Source: CAMDPA01 sp963825625 (GTDB lineage: Bacteria > Pseudomonadota > Alphaproteobacteria > Rhizobiales > Hyphomicrobiaceae). From it: a stretch of DNA of 64,000 nt. The stretch is from positions 124,001 through 188,000 of the forward strand of contig CAWGUF010000003.1 in NCBI GenBank assembly GCA_963825625.1, given 5' to 3'. Shown here in pieces: positions 53,161 through 62,506 of this stretch. Under the pieces are notes generated by a model that saw only the letters and a program-made list of their open reading frames with translations, was not told the DNA's origin and did not search any database. Every line of letters begins with the position of its first letter. Position 1 is the stretch's first letter. The position numbers and the translations under genes were made by a program.

Positions 53161-53988
53161 ATGCCCAAGCAGCTGACTGCGGACCAGATCGCGCACTATC
53201 ACGGCAAGGGCTACCTCGCGCCTCTCGACCTTCTGGACGCAGCACAGACACGCAAGCTGAATGCAGACTTTGGCGCACTTGAGGGCAAATGCGATGGCGA
53301 TGTCTCGAGCCGATTTCGCATCAAGGCGCATCTCCCGTTTCCCTGGCTTTGCGCGCTCGTCCGCCATCCTCGGCTGCTGGATATCGTCGAGGACATCATC
53401 GGCCCTGACATTCTGTGCTGGGGGTCCTCCTTCTTCATAAAGAACCCCGGCGATCAGCGCTTTATTTCCTGGCACACAGACAGTTTTTTCTATGGCACAC
53501 GCCCGGCCGAGACGCTGACGGCCTGGGTCTCATTCAATCGCTCGGACCTCGTCTCCGGCTGCATCAAGTTCGTGCCGGGAAGCCACAAGGCCATAACCAC
53601 GCACGAGTTTCGGCCGGACCCGAATAACATGGCAAGCAACGGCCAGACCGTGGTTGGCGTCGACGAAAGCCAAGCCGAATGCGCGATCCTCGCACCAGGA
53701 CAGTTCTCATTGCATCACGAAAGCGTTGTGCACGGCTCGAGCCCCAACCTGTCGGATCAACCACGCATCGGCCTGTCGATCCACTACTGCCCGCCTCATG
53801 TCCGCGAAACCCGCTTCGAGGGAGCAACCGCAATGCTGCTGAGAGGCCGGGACACCTTTGGTCACTGGCTGCCCGACCCGGAGCCCGTGCGCGACTTCGA
53901 TCCGATCTGCGTCGATATGCTGGAGCGGACCTATGCCCGCTTCCGTGCCGCCGCCAACGAGAAGATCAGAGCCGGCGGCAGGAGCTGA
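53161..53988 (+). CDS. phytanoyl-CoA dioxygenase family protein
   Basis: 275 residues, Fe(II)/2-oxoglutarate dioxygenase of the PhyH family. First iron pair FISWHTDSFFYGTRPAE (His-x-Asp), third ligand in HESVVHGSSPNLSDQPRIGL with the 2-oxoglutarate-binding arginine in DQPRIG, and an N-terminal helix LTADQIAHYHGKGYLAPLDL typical of the family. Hydroxylates an unactivated carbon; the substrate is unknown. ATG 53161 chosen because the family begins at the helix; the frame opens at 53110. It starts a plus-strand pair with the cupin dioxygenase 81 bp downstream. Confidence 0.9.
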   Translation: MPKQLTADQIAHYHGKGYLAPLDLLDAAQTRKLNADFGALEGKCDGDVSSRFRIKAHLPFPWLCALVRHPRLLDIVEDIIGPDILCWGSSFFIKNPGDQRFISWHTDSFFYGTRPAETLTAWVSFNRSDLVSGCIKFVPGSHKAITTHEFRPDPNNMASNGQTVVGVDESQAECAILAPGQFSLHHESVVHGSSPNLSDQPRIGLSIHYCPPHVRETRFEGATAMLLRGRDTFGHWLPDPEPVRDFDPICVDMLERTYARFRAAANEKIRAGGRS

Positions 53989-54069
53989 GGCTTAATCGCT
54001 GGAGATGTTGCCTGCCGGCCATCTTCAGCGCACAGTCGCACAATTCGGCGCCCCCAAGGAGTTTTCGAT

Positions 54070-55065
54070 ATGATGGATGGACCTCACTCCGATAGCAGAA
54101 CCGCCGCTCTTGCCGCGCTCGACAAGGCAGGAACCATCGACGACATCTATGCGCCACTCGCCGACCTCGACCTGAAGGCCGGTTGGCTCGACTACGACCC
54201 GCCGATCCTGAGCCGAGAGCCTCGCGGCGCCTTCCTGCCCAGACACTGGAGCTATGCCGATTGCAAGCGGGCGCTCGATGCCGCCGGCCGGCTGATCGGC
54301 ACCGACCTGGCCGAACGCCGCAACCTCATTCTGCGCAACGACATCGCCGGCAACAACTTCGCCACCACCGCAACGCTGGTCAACGCCTACCAGATGATCC
54401 TGCCGGGCGAGAAAGCGCGCTCGCATCGTCACGCCCCGCATGCCCTGCGCGTCATCATCGACGCGAAGGGGTCCTATTCGACTGTCGATGGCGAGAAGAC
54501 GCTGATGGAAACCGGCGACGTCGTGCTGACCCCGGGGTGGTCCTGGCACGGCCACGGCCACGACGGTGACGAGCCGGCTTATTGGCTCGACGGCCTGGAC
54601 GTCCCGCTGACACAGCTATTGGAACCGATGTTCTTCGAGCTGCACCCCGATGGCTTCCAGGAGGTCGATACGCTGACCATGGACTCGCCGATGCGATTCA
54701 CATGGTCCAGCATCCAGGCACGGACCGAGAAGGCCGCTGCGGATCGGGAAGGGTATTTCGGCCGTCGCGTCCGCCTCGAGGCGCCAACCATGCCGACCAT
54801 CGGCATCTTCGTGGAGCGCCTTGAGGCCGGCCAGAAGACACGGCGCTATCGCGCCAGCGCCAACCATGTTTTCTCGCCGATCATCGGCAGCGGTATCTCG
54901 CGCATCGGCAACGACACCTTCCGCTGGGAGCGCGGCGACACGTTCTGCGCACCGATCTGGAACTGGATCGAGCACGAAGCGCTCACGGACACGATCCTGT
55001 TCACGATGACGGACGAATTCCTCATGCGGTTCGCCCGCTACTACCGATTCGAGGGGGCCAAGTAG
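54070..55065 (+). CDS. gentisate 1,2-dioxygenase-like bicupin
   Basis: 331 residues (two adjacent ATGs), bicupin fold of the gentisate / salicylate / 1-hydroxy-2-naphthoate dioxygenase family. First cupin holds the iron ligands in PGEKARSHRHAPHALRVII, with METGDVVLTPGWSWHGHGHD completing the site (His-His...His), and the C-terminal cupin is degenerate as usual (ISRIGNDTFRWERGDTFCAP). Predicted to cleave a hydroxylated aromatic acid ring using Fe(II) and O2. AAGGAG lies eight bases before the ATG. The FAH-family and Rieske genes on the other strand would prepare and process such a ring. Confidence 0.9.
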   Translation: MMDGPHSDSRTAALAALDKAGTIDDIYAPLADLDLKAGWLDYDPPILSREPRGAFLPRHWSYADCKRALDAAGRLIGTDLAERRNLILRNDIAGNNFATTATLVNAYQMILPGEKARSHRHAPHALRVIIDAKGSYSTVDGEKTLMETGDVVLTPGWSWHGHGHDGDEPAYWLDGLDVPLTQLLEPMFFELHPDGFQEVDTLTMDSPMRFTWSSIQARTEKAAADREGYFGRRVRLEAPTMPTIGIFVERLEAGQKTRRYRASANHVFSPIIGSGISRIGNDTFRWERGDTFCAPIWNWIEHEALTDTILFTMTDEFLMRFARYYRFEGAK

Positions 55066-55086
55066 TGGCCAGAAGAAACTCTGGCC

Positions 55087-56229
55087 TCAGGCGGCTGCAG
55101 GCCGGAACGGCTGTCTGAGGCCTGCCTGCTCGGTCAACGGCAGAACCTCGTCGATCCACTGCTTGAGCTCGGCCTTGTAGTCGACCCAGGAGATGAGACA
55201 GCCGTCGACGCCGATGTCGGCGAGCTTGCCGAGTTCGTCGACGATCTGCTCGGCCGTGCCGACAAGCGGATAGCCGCCGTGGCCGGCGATGAAGTGCGCC
55301 TTGTGGTCGTCGAGCGTCGCTTTATCGAGCGTCTCGTTGTGCATTCCGAAAATGCGCAGAAGATTGCTCGCGGCCTCCCAGTCGCCCTGCTCGTAGACGT
55401 AACGGTGGAGGTAGTCCTTGGCTTCCTTCTCGGTGTCCCGGCAAACGACATAGACGTGGATCCAGATCCGCGTCTCCCGGCCATTGGCACGCGCCATCGC
55501 CTTGAGATGATCGATCTGTGCCTTGGCACCCGGCAAGTGCGTGCGGTCCTTGAGAATCACGAAATTCATATCGCAATGCTTGGTCGTGAACGCCTGCGCC
55601 GCTGGCGAGCCGCCAGCATTCATCACCGGCGGCATCGGCTTCTGGACCGGTTTCGGCTGGCTCCACACGTTCTTGGCGTGGAAGCTCTCGCTGTCAAAGT
55701 CGAATTCTGCGTCCTCTGTCCAGGCCCTGCGCAGAAAATTTAGCCATTCCTCGGCATACTTGTAGCGGTCGTCATGCGGCCGCATCTGGGCACCGAACAT
55801 GTCGAACTCGTTCTTGAACCAACCGCACACGATGTTGAGGGCGAACCGGCCATTGGTGACATGGTCGTTCGTCGCCGCCATTTTCGCCACCATCAACGGA
55901 TGAACGAGCGGAACATGCACCGTAGCCAGAAGCGTCACATGGCGCGTCAGTGCGCCAAGAGCAGCCCCCCAGGTAAAGCTCTCGTAGGTACAGTTGTTGA
56001 AGTCGGACGGTCCGCCGTAGCCGCGCCAGCGGCCGACCGGCAGCAACGTCTCCATTCCGGACCGGTCGACCATCTGTGCAATCTCGACGGTATCCGGCCA
56101 ATTCAGTTTCCAGGCCTCGGGCACGGTCGTGATCGTCGAGCCATGACTGCAATTGAATGCCATCACGCCGAGCTTCATGCGATTTCCGCCGAACAGTCTG
56201 GAGCGTGCGGTGAAGTCGGTCGCGGTCAT
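55087..56229 (-). CDS. LLM-class flavin-dependent monooxygenase (RutA-like)
   Basis: About 380 residues, luciferase-like monooxygenase. N-terminal KLGVMAFNCSHGSTITTVPE, ETLLPVGRWRGYGG, then GRFALNIVCGWFKNEFDMFG, HDDRYKYAEEW and the C-terminal YPLVGTAEQIVDELGKLADI. The pattern (NCSHG, VCGW...EFDMFG, YAEEWL) is that of the pyrimidine monooxygenase RutA / dimethylsulfide monooxygenase branch. It needs reduced FMN from a reductase not in the window. Start ATG 56229 with AAGG eight bases upstream; the frame opens at 56370. RutA-like enzymes open N-heterocyclic rings, consistent with the hydantoinase genes downstream. Confidence 0.88.
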   Translation of the reverse strand: MTATDFTARSRLFGGNRMKLGVMAFNCSHGSTITTVPEAWKLNWPDTVEIAQMVDRSGMETLLPVGRWRGYGGPSDFNNCTYESFTWGAALGALTRHVTLLATVHVPLVHPLMVAKMAATNDHVTNGRFALNIVCGWFKNEFDMFGAQMRPHDDRYKYAEEWLNFLRRAWTEDAEFDFDSESFHAKNVWSQPKPVQKPMPPVMNAGGSPAAQAFTTKHCDMNFVILKDRTHLPGAKAQIDHLKAMARANGRETRIWIHVYVVCRDTEKEAKDYLHRYVYEQGDWEAASNLLRIFGMHNETLDKATLDDHKAHFIAGHGGYPLVGTAEQIVDELGKLADIGVDGCLISWVDYKAELKQWIDEVLPLTEQAGLRQPFRPAAA

Positions 56230-56476
56230 ATGGAACACCTTCTCATTCCAGAGCCCTGCGCCAGATACTGCCGGGCCACTCTTGATGGCGTCCATTCTGC
56301 TTAACGTCGGCCGGTTAGCAAGAGGCCGGCCCGCATCCTGCAACACCGCTTGGGGATCGATCGGAGACAACCGCCTCCAAACGCCCTCCGACGGAAGCTA
56401 ACCGGCGATTTCTTGGCTGGTGTGCCGCGCTGGTGCGGGTTAGCCTCAGGCGAATTGCAGAATGACGGAGCCCCTG

Positions 56477-57424
56477 ATGCCCAAGCTAAAACTCACGCTT
56501 GCCTGCGGCGACTACGAAATCACACGCCCGTTGACCGACGGCACCGTGCAGGCGGAGGGCATCGAGTTCGTCTCCGATACCCGCTACGGCGCCAAGGAGC
56601 GTCACTGGGCGATGGCCAGGGACGACGCCTACGATGTCTGCGAGTTCAATGCCCCCGCTTATGTCATGGCAAAAGACCGCGGACGCGCCTGGACCGCGAT
56701 ACCAGTGTTCGCTCACCGCCGCTTCCGCCACGGTTTCATATTCGTGAACCCCGGCAGCGGCATCCACGAGCCCAGGGACCTGATCGGCAAGCGCATTGGC
56801 GGCACCAATTTCCAGCCGGCTGGCAACGTCTTCATGCGCGGCCTGCTGGAGGAGGAGTATGGCGTGCCGCATGATTCGATAACCTGGTTCACCGAGCGCG
56901 GCGAGGACATCGATTTCGAGCCCCATCCGGGATTGAATATCCACCTTATTCGTGACGACCAGACGCTTGATGCCATGCTGCTGTCGGGCGAGCTCGACGC
57001 TCGTCTGGAGCCGGAATATCCCCAGCCGTTCCTCGACGGCGACCCGCGCTGCGTTCAGCTGTTCGCCGATCCCAAGCAGGTCGAGACCGACTATTACAAG
57101 CGGACCGGCATCTTCCCCATCATGCACGTCACCGTCGTCAAGCAGGAGGTGGTCGACAAGAACCCGTGGGTCGTCGGCTCTCTGATGAAGGCGTTCAACG
57201 AGGCCAAGGCGATCGCCATGCGCCGTGTCGAAAATCCACGCGTGAACCCGCTGGCGTTCTGGGCCCATGCCTGGTTCGAGCAGCAGCACCTGATGGGCAA
57301 GGACCCCTGGCAGTACGGCCTCACTCCGGCCAATCGCAAGACGTTGGAAAAGATCGTCAAGTACACCAGAATGCAGGGCCTCATCAGCCGTGATTGGTCG
57401 ATCGACGAGTTGTTCGTGGAATAG
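56477..57424 (+). CDS. 4,5-dihydroxyphthalate decarboxylase-like protein (copy 2 of 3)
   Basis: 315 residues. LKLTLACGDYEITRPLTDGT and VQAEGIEFVSDTRYGAKERH at the N-terminus, DVCEFNAPAYVMAKDRGR, the strand AIPVFAHRRFRHGFIFVN, then RIGGTNFQPAGNVFMRGLLE and YYKRTGIFPIMHVTVVKQEV, all hallmarks of the Pht5 family. No signal peptide. Paralogues at 4516 and 63367 share FPIMH/YPIMH and a C-terminal DELF. ATG 56477 is chosen because GGAG lies six bases upstream; ATG 56462 is the alternative. Divergent from the LLM gene. Family members were described as 4,5-dihydroxyphthalate decarboxylase; the substrate here is not established. Confidence 0.82.
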   Translation: MPKLKLTLACGDYEITRPLTDGTVQAEGIEFVSDTRYGAKERHWAMARDDAYDVCEFNAPAYVMAKDRGRAWTAIPVFAHRRFRHGFIFVNPGSGIHEPRDLIGKRIGGTNFQPAGNVFMRGLLEEEYGVPHDSITWFTERGEDIDFEPHPGLNIHLIRDDQTLDAMLLSGELDARLEPEYPQPFLDGDPRCVQLFADPKQVETDYYKRTGIFPIMHVTVVKQEVVDKNPWVVGSLMKAFNEAKAIAMRRVENPRVNPLAFWAHAWFEQQHLMGKDPWQYGLTPANRKTLEKIVKYTRMQGLISRDWSIDELFVE

Positions 57425-57580
57425 CATTCCTACTGGCGCCCCAGTCGGCTCCCTGGCCGGCATCAGCGCGCGCAGGGCGGTCACCGATGTCACCGCATTC
57501 GCCCGCCGCACCAGACTGAACGACGCCGCCCGCGTGCTCGACGACTGCAGCATCAGCCGCCCTGCTCGACGGCAATGCTT

Positions 57581-58483
57581 TCATTCAGCGTACCGCAAGG
57601 TATCGATCAGTCGCCGTACCGCTTTGGTCGGCGGGCTCGAGTAGACGCAATAAATCTGCAGTGTCTGCAGATCTCTTCGCAACCGCAGTGCACTCAGCGC
57701 ACCCGTCTTGACCTCCTCGCGAATGGTACAGTCCGGCAGGCACGCTAAGCTCTTGCCATACCGCAGTGCCTGCTTGATCGCGGATGATTCCTGCAACTCG
57801 AGCGCGATCTGACAGTCTTCCAGTCCGATGCCCTTCAGCGCCCGCTGCACGATCCGATGGTAGACCGAGCCTTTGAGACCCATGATGAACCGGTACTGCG
57901 CCAAATCCTGCGACGCGATATCCGACTGTGCTGCCAGCGGATGATCGCTGGCAGCCACGACCTCAAGCCGCACACGCCCTATCGGTTCCGCATTCATGCC
58001 GCGCATTCTACCGGCCGACAGCATCACACCAACCTGCACGGCACCGTTACGGACGAGCCCCAGAACATCCTCGATGGTCCCGATATACGTGACAACATGG
58101 GCATGCGGCGACAATCCCGCGAAGGCGCTCAACCGCCTCGGCAGGTAGTCCAACGCGAGATCACGCTGGGCGGCAAAACGAATTTGGCTGGACTGCCTTG
58201 CCTTCAGGCCGGCGAGCCGCGTTGCGGCCCGCTCGTCACGCTCGATGATGTCCCTGGCCAATTCGTACACGACAAGACCAGCCTCCGTGAGCGTCGGCCG
58301 CATCCCGCGCCTGCGTTGCAGCAGAATCTCGCCGACCTCATCCTCCAGCGCCTTGAGATGGGCCCCGACCGAAGGCTGGGCAATGTCCATGTGCTGCGCG
58401 GCCGCGTTCAGCCCGCCAAGATCGACCACGGCCTTGAACACCTCCAGGCGCCTCGTGCTGCTTGTCAGCATACGATGTTCCAT
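57581..58483 (-). CDS. LysR-type transcriptional regulator
   Basis: 300 residues. HTH in residues about 15-60 (FKAVVDLGGLNAAAQHMDIA, then QPSVGAHLKALEDEVG), followed by the effector domain with SQIRFAAQRDLALDYLPRRL and GAVQVGVMLSAGR. Divergent from the hydantoinase A gene with an intergenic region of 154 bp containing the symmetric site at 58531-58546. LysR regulators typically control their divergent neighbour, so it likely governs the hydantoinase pair. ATG 58483 or the in-frame ATG 58471. Convergent with copy 2 of the decarboxylase-like gene. Confidence 0.92.
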   Translation of the reverse strand: MEHRMLTSSTRRLEVFKAVVDLGGLNAAAQHMDIAQPSVGAHLKALEDEVGEILLQRRRGMRPTLTEAGLVVYELARDIIERDERAATRLAGLKARQSSQIRFAAQRDLALDYLPRRLSAFAGLSPHAHVVTYIGTIEDVLGLVRNGAVQVGVMLSAGRMRGMNAEPIGRVRLEVVAASDHPLAAQSDIASQDLAQYRFIMGLKGSVYHRIVQRALKGIGLEDCQIALELQESSAIKQALRYGKSLACLPDCTIREEVKTGALSALRLRRDLQTLQIYCVYSSPPTKAVRRLIDTLRYAE

Positions 58484-58530
58484 CTCGATCGCTTGCCAGG
58501 CTGCTGGGTGTCCGCGAGACCCTCAAACAT

Positions 58531-58546
58531 ATAGCTAAATAACTAT
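58531..58546. promoter_or_regulatory. candidate LysR binding site between divergent genes
   Basis: ATAGCTAAATAACTAT, with ATAG/CTAT ends in the T-N11-A arrangement expected for LysR regulators. It is conspicuously AT-rich and lies 48 bp from the LysR start and 92 bp from the hydantoinase start. Inferred from symmetry and position. Confidence 0.45.
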
Positions 58547-58637
58547 AAGAATGAAGTCAAACTCGCCATTGCGCGCGACGCCGGCTAGATGCATCGTTGG
58601 CAATCAGGCAGGCCCAACCCATTCGGAGGAAAAGCGC

Positions 58638-60700
58638 GTGATCGTCGTTGCCATCGACATCGGCGGAACATTTACCGACCTCATAGGCTTTGATACCGAG
58701 ACCGGCCGCTTCCAGCAGGCCAAGAGCCTGACGACGCCGCTTCAATCTGGTGCAGGGCATCATCGACTGCCTGGACAAGAGCGGTCTCGACGATCGAATC
58801 GCATCGACCGAGCTGATTCACGGCTCGACGACTGCGATCAACACGCTGATCGAACGCAAGGGCGCGAAGACCGGCCTCATCGTCACGCGCGGCACCCGCG
58901 ACGTCTACGCCATCGGCCGCGGCAACCGCCCGGAAGCCTACAATCTCTTCTTCCACCGCCATCGCCCGCTGGTGCCGCGCTCGCTCACGCGCGAGGTCGA
59001 GCGGCCGCATGCTGGCCTCGGGCAAGGTCATCGAGGCGCTCGATCCCGCCAGCATCGCGACTGCGGTTGAAGACCTGCGCAAGGAAGGTGTCGAGGCCAG
59101 TCGCTGTATGCCTGCTGCACTCCTACATCAATCCCGAGCACGAGCAGGCGGTCGGCGCCGCTGTGCGCAAGGCAATGCCCGGCTGTCTACCTATCGCTCA
59201 GCCACGACATCCTGCGCGAGTACCGCGAGTACGAACGGATGTCGACCACGGTGGTGAACGCCTATATCGGCCCGAAGGTCGGTGGCATACGTATCGAGCC
59301 TGAAGACGAGCCTGGGCGGGATCGGCTTCGACGGCGAACTTTCGATCATGCGGTCCAACGGCGGCGTGATGACGCCGGAGGTCGCCACGGAGCGTCCGGT
59401 CGCGATGATGGAATCCGGTCCGGTCGGCGGCATCATCGCCTCCGCGCGGTTCGGCCAGACGCTGGGCTCAGCCTAACGTCATCTCCTTCGACATGGGCGG
59501 CACCACCGCAAAGGCGAGCCTCGTCGAAAGACGGCGAGCCGACGACTGGCACCGGGCTATTATGTCGGCGGCTATGCTAGCGGCCATCCGGTCATGATGC
59601 CGATGATCGACGTGGTCGAGGTCGGCGCCGGCGGCGGCTCCATCGCCTGGATCGACGATATCGGCGCGCTCAAGGTCGGCCCGCAGAGCGCCGGCGCAGC
59701 GCCGGACCGATCTGCTATCGCGATCGGCGGCACGGAGCCGACCATCACCGACGCCAATGTCGTGCTCGGCCGTCTCGATCCGGACAATTTCCTCGGCGGC
59801 CAGATGAAGCTCGATCGCGCCGCGCGCCACCGCGGCATCAGGCAGCAGATCGCCGATCCGCTCGGCATGACGCCGCAGACCGCTGCAAAGGCCATCGTCG
59901 ACATCGCGATCACCAAGATGTCGCTGGCCGTGCGCGAGGTCTCGGTCGAGAAGGGCTACGATCCGCGCGACTTCGCGCTGGTCGCCTCGGGCGGCGCGGG
60001 CCCGCTCCATGTCGTCGCGATTGCCCGCGAGCTGCATATCCCGACGGTGATCGTACCGCTTTTCCCGTCGCACTTCTCCGCGCTCGGCATGCTGCTGGCG
60101 GACGAGCGGCACGACTTCATCCGCACGTTCTATGGCGACCTCGACGACAGTGGATTTCGCCGCTGGTCAAGCCGCGCATGAGGAGATGGCGGCAGAGGCG
60201 ATCGGGCAGCTGCGCTACCGCGAGCAACGCCGTCGCTCGAGACCCAGCTCGATATCCGCTACGTCGGCCAGGAGTTCACGCTTTCGGTGCCCGTCGGAGC
60301 AGGCATGATCGAACGGGCAGACCGCGGCCGCCATCCGCAAGGCGTTCGACGCTCTATACGAGCATCGCTACGCCCATCATCCCCGGACGAGCCGGTCGAG
60401 GTGGTCAACATCCGCGTCGCAGCAATCGGCAAGCGCGCCCGCCTTCAGTTCCCGAGCGTCAACGGGTAGCGGCAGCGCCCGCCCGGCTCGCACGCGCGGA
60501 GGTCTATCTCGACGACATGGCGCAACCGGTGGCTTGCCCGGTCTACGATCGCGAGCAACTCGGCCCTGGCGCGACGATCTCCGGCCCGGCGCTCGTCCAG
60601 GAGCACGGCACGACGACCGTGATGTTCCCGGGCGACACGTGCACGGTCGCCGCCCTCGGGCGAGCTCGATCATTCGGTCTGGGAGAGCGGAAATGCCTGA
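58638..60700 (+). CDS. hydantoinase A / oxoprolinase family subunit, multiply frameshifted
   Basis: When the frames are joined this is a normal-length HyuA protein (about 687 residues; the ATPase subunit of N-methylhydantoinase, acetone or acetophenone carboxylase). Pieces in order: VVAIDIGGTFTDLIGFDTET; TELIHGSTTAINTLIERKGA; KVIEALDPASIATAVEDL; VAVCLLHSYINPEHEQAVGA; SLGGIGFDGELSIMRSNGGV; SFDMGGTTAKASL; MPMIDVVEVGAGGGSIAWID; DFALVASGGAGPLHVVAIAR; and the end HGTTTVMFPGDTCTVAALG. At least ten one-base shifts separate them (for instance near 58740, 59005, 59098, 59183, 59285, 59475), with no nonsense substitution within pieces. GTG 58638 has GGAGGAAAAGCGC. It overlaps the B gene by 8 bp. Confidence 0.85.
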
Positions 60701-62458
60701 TACGACACTGGACCCGGTTACGCTCGAGGTCATCCGCAATGCGCTGCCGGCGATTGCCAACGAGATGGCCGCCGACCTGCAGCGCACGTCCTACAACATG
60801 ATGATCTACGAGGTGCGCGACTTCTGCACCGCGCTGCTGTCGTCCAAACGGCGACCTCGTCTCGCAGAACGTCGGCGGCGTCTCGCACTTCGTCGCCGAT
60901 CTCGGCGTCATCGTCGTCGATGGCATGGCGCGCTATGGCGCAGACGGCTTCAGGCCCGGCGACGTCGTCATCACCAATCACCAGGCCGTCGCCGGCCAGC
61001 ATCTCAACAACATCGTCATCTACATGCCCTATTTCTACAAGGGCGAACTGCTGATGTTCGCGATGGTGCGCGCGCACTGGATCGACGTCGGCGGCATGTC
61101 GACCGGCTTCGGCGCCGGTCCGCGGCGTCATCGATCCATGGCAGGAAGGGCTGCAGCTCGACCAGCTCAAGATCTACGAGGACGGCAAGCTCGACGAGAA
61201 ATTCTACCGGGTGATCAAGGACAACATCCGGTTTCCGGAAACCTCGCTCGGCGACATGAAATCGCAGATGGCCGCCTGCCGGCTGGCGGCGCGCCGGCTC
61301 GACGAGCTGTTCGACAAGTACGGCAAGGAGACGGTGCTGTCGGCGATCGATCAGATCTTCGACGAGACCGAGCAGAAGTGCCGCAATGTCGTCATCGCAG
61401 CTGCCCGACGGCGTCTACGAAGCCTCCGCTGCGCTCGACGACGACGGCATCGTGCAGGGCGAGCCGGTACCGATCCACGCCAAGGTGACGATCGCCGGCG
61501 GGCACATGACCATCGACCTGTCGGGCTGCTCGGCCGAGCGCAAGGCGGCGATCAATTCGCGCACGCTCGCCGGCGCGCGCGTCGCCTACAAGGCGCTGAC
61601 CGCGCCGACTCGAGCCGGTGAACGAAGGCTCGTTCCGCGCGCTCGAGGTGGTCATTCCGGAAGGCAACATGATGATGGCGCGGTTCCCTGCGCCGATGTC
61701 GGCTGGAGCGTCGCCGTACCGACCGTGGTCGACACGATCTTCGCCGCGCTGGCCGGCGCCATGAAGGACAGCGTCCCGGCCGGCCATCACGGCCTGCTTG
61801 GCGGCGCGGTCGTGTTCTTCGGCAACCATCCCGAAACAGGCCGTCGCTTCGTGGTGCAGAGCATCGAAGGTGGCGGCTGGGGCGGCCGGCCGATGGAGGA
61901 CGGCGAATCCGCGACCGTCTCGGTGTGCCAGGGCGACGTCCGCAACGGCTCGATCGAGGGCATCGAGATGAAGTGTCCGGTGCTGGTCGAGGCGCGGGCG
62001 CTGCGCACCGATTCTGCCGGCGCCGGCAAGTATCGCGGCGGGCTCGGCATCGATATGCGCGTGCGCAATCTCGTCGAGGGCCGCTGGAACTTCGAGCAGA
62101 CCAAGCGGCAGAATTGTCCGCCATGGGGCCTGTGGGGCGGCAGCCAGGAGAGTTCGGCGGCTACCTGCTGAAGCGGCCGGAGGAGACGGAGTTCACGCCG
62201 ATGCGCGGCAGCTTCGTGCCGGTGCCCGTCGGCGCGCAGGCCATCGTGCGCACCGGCGGCGGCGGCGGCTGGGGCGATCCGCTGGACCGAGACCCTCAGC
62301 TCGTACGCAGCGACGTGATCGAAGAGTACATTTCGGCGGAAGTGGCGGAGCGCGATTACGGCGTGGTTTTGAGGTCGGATCGCAGCCTGGATCTCGGTGC
62401 CACGCAGCAACTGCGCGCGTCGATCAGACAGATGCGGTCACCAACAGCGTCGGACTGA
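60693..62458 (+). CDS. hydantoinase B / oxoprolinase family subunit, multiply frameshifted
   Basis: Joined length about 588 residues, HyuB family, the partner of the A subunit. Pieces: LDPVTLEVIRNALPAIANEM and LQRTSYNMMIYEVRDFCTAL; then (after an extra A near 60847) DLVSQNVGGVSHFVADLGVI, DVVITNHQAVAGQHLNNIVI; PWQEGLQLDQLKIYEDGKL; EASAALDDDGIVQGEPVPI; GGGWGGRPMEDGESATVSVC; and GAGKYRGGLGIDMRV, with the end TGGGGGWGDPLDRDPQLVR. Shifts occur near 60847, 61122, 61395, 61612, 61694 and 62146. The AB enzymes hydrolyse cyclic amides or carboxylate ketones with ATP. Start ATG 60693 overlaps the A stop. Errors in the assembly are more likely than decay, because each piece is fully conserved. Confidence 0.85.
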
Positions 62459-62506
62459 GCCTCTAAGGGCCGGCGCGCCAATCAACCAACCTCCTGCGCA
62501 GCACAA

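Noticed and set aside
52893..53168. 91-codon minus-strand frame in the 362-bp gap
   Set aside because: No family likeness and it overlaps the start of the divergent dioxygenase.
58638..62458. Hydantoinase genes as degraded pseudogenes
   Set aside because: Only single-base shifts, no substituted stops, full-length homology when joined and an intact 8-bp A/B overlap; sequence error preferred.
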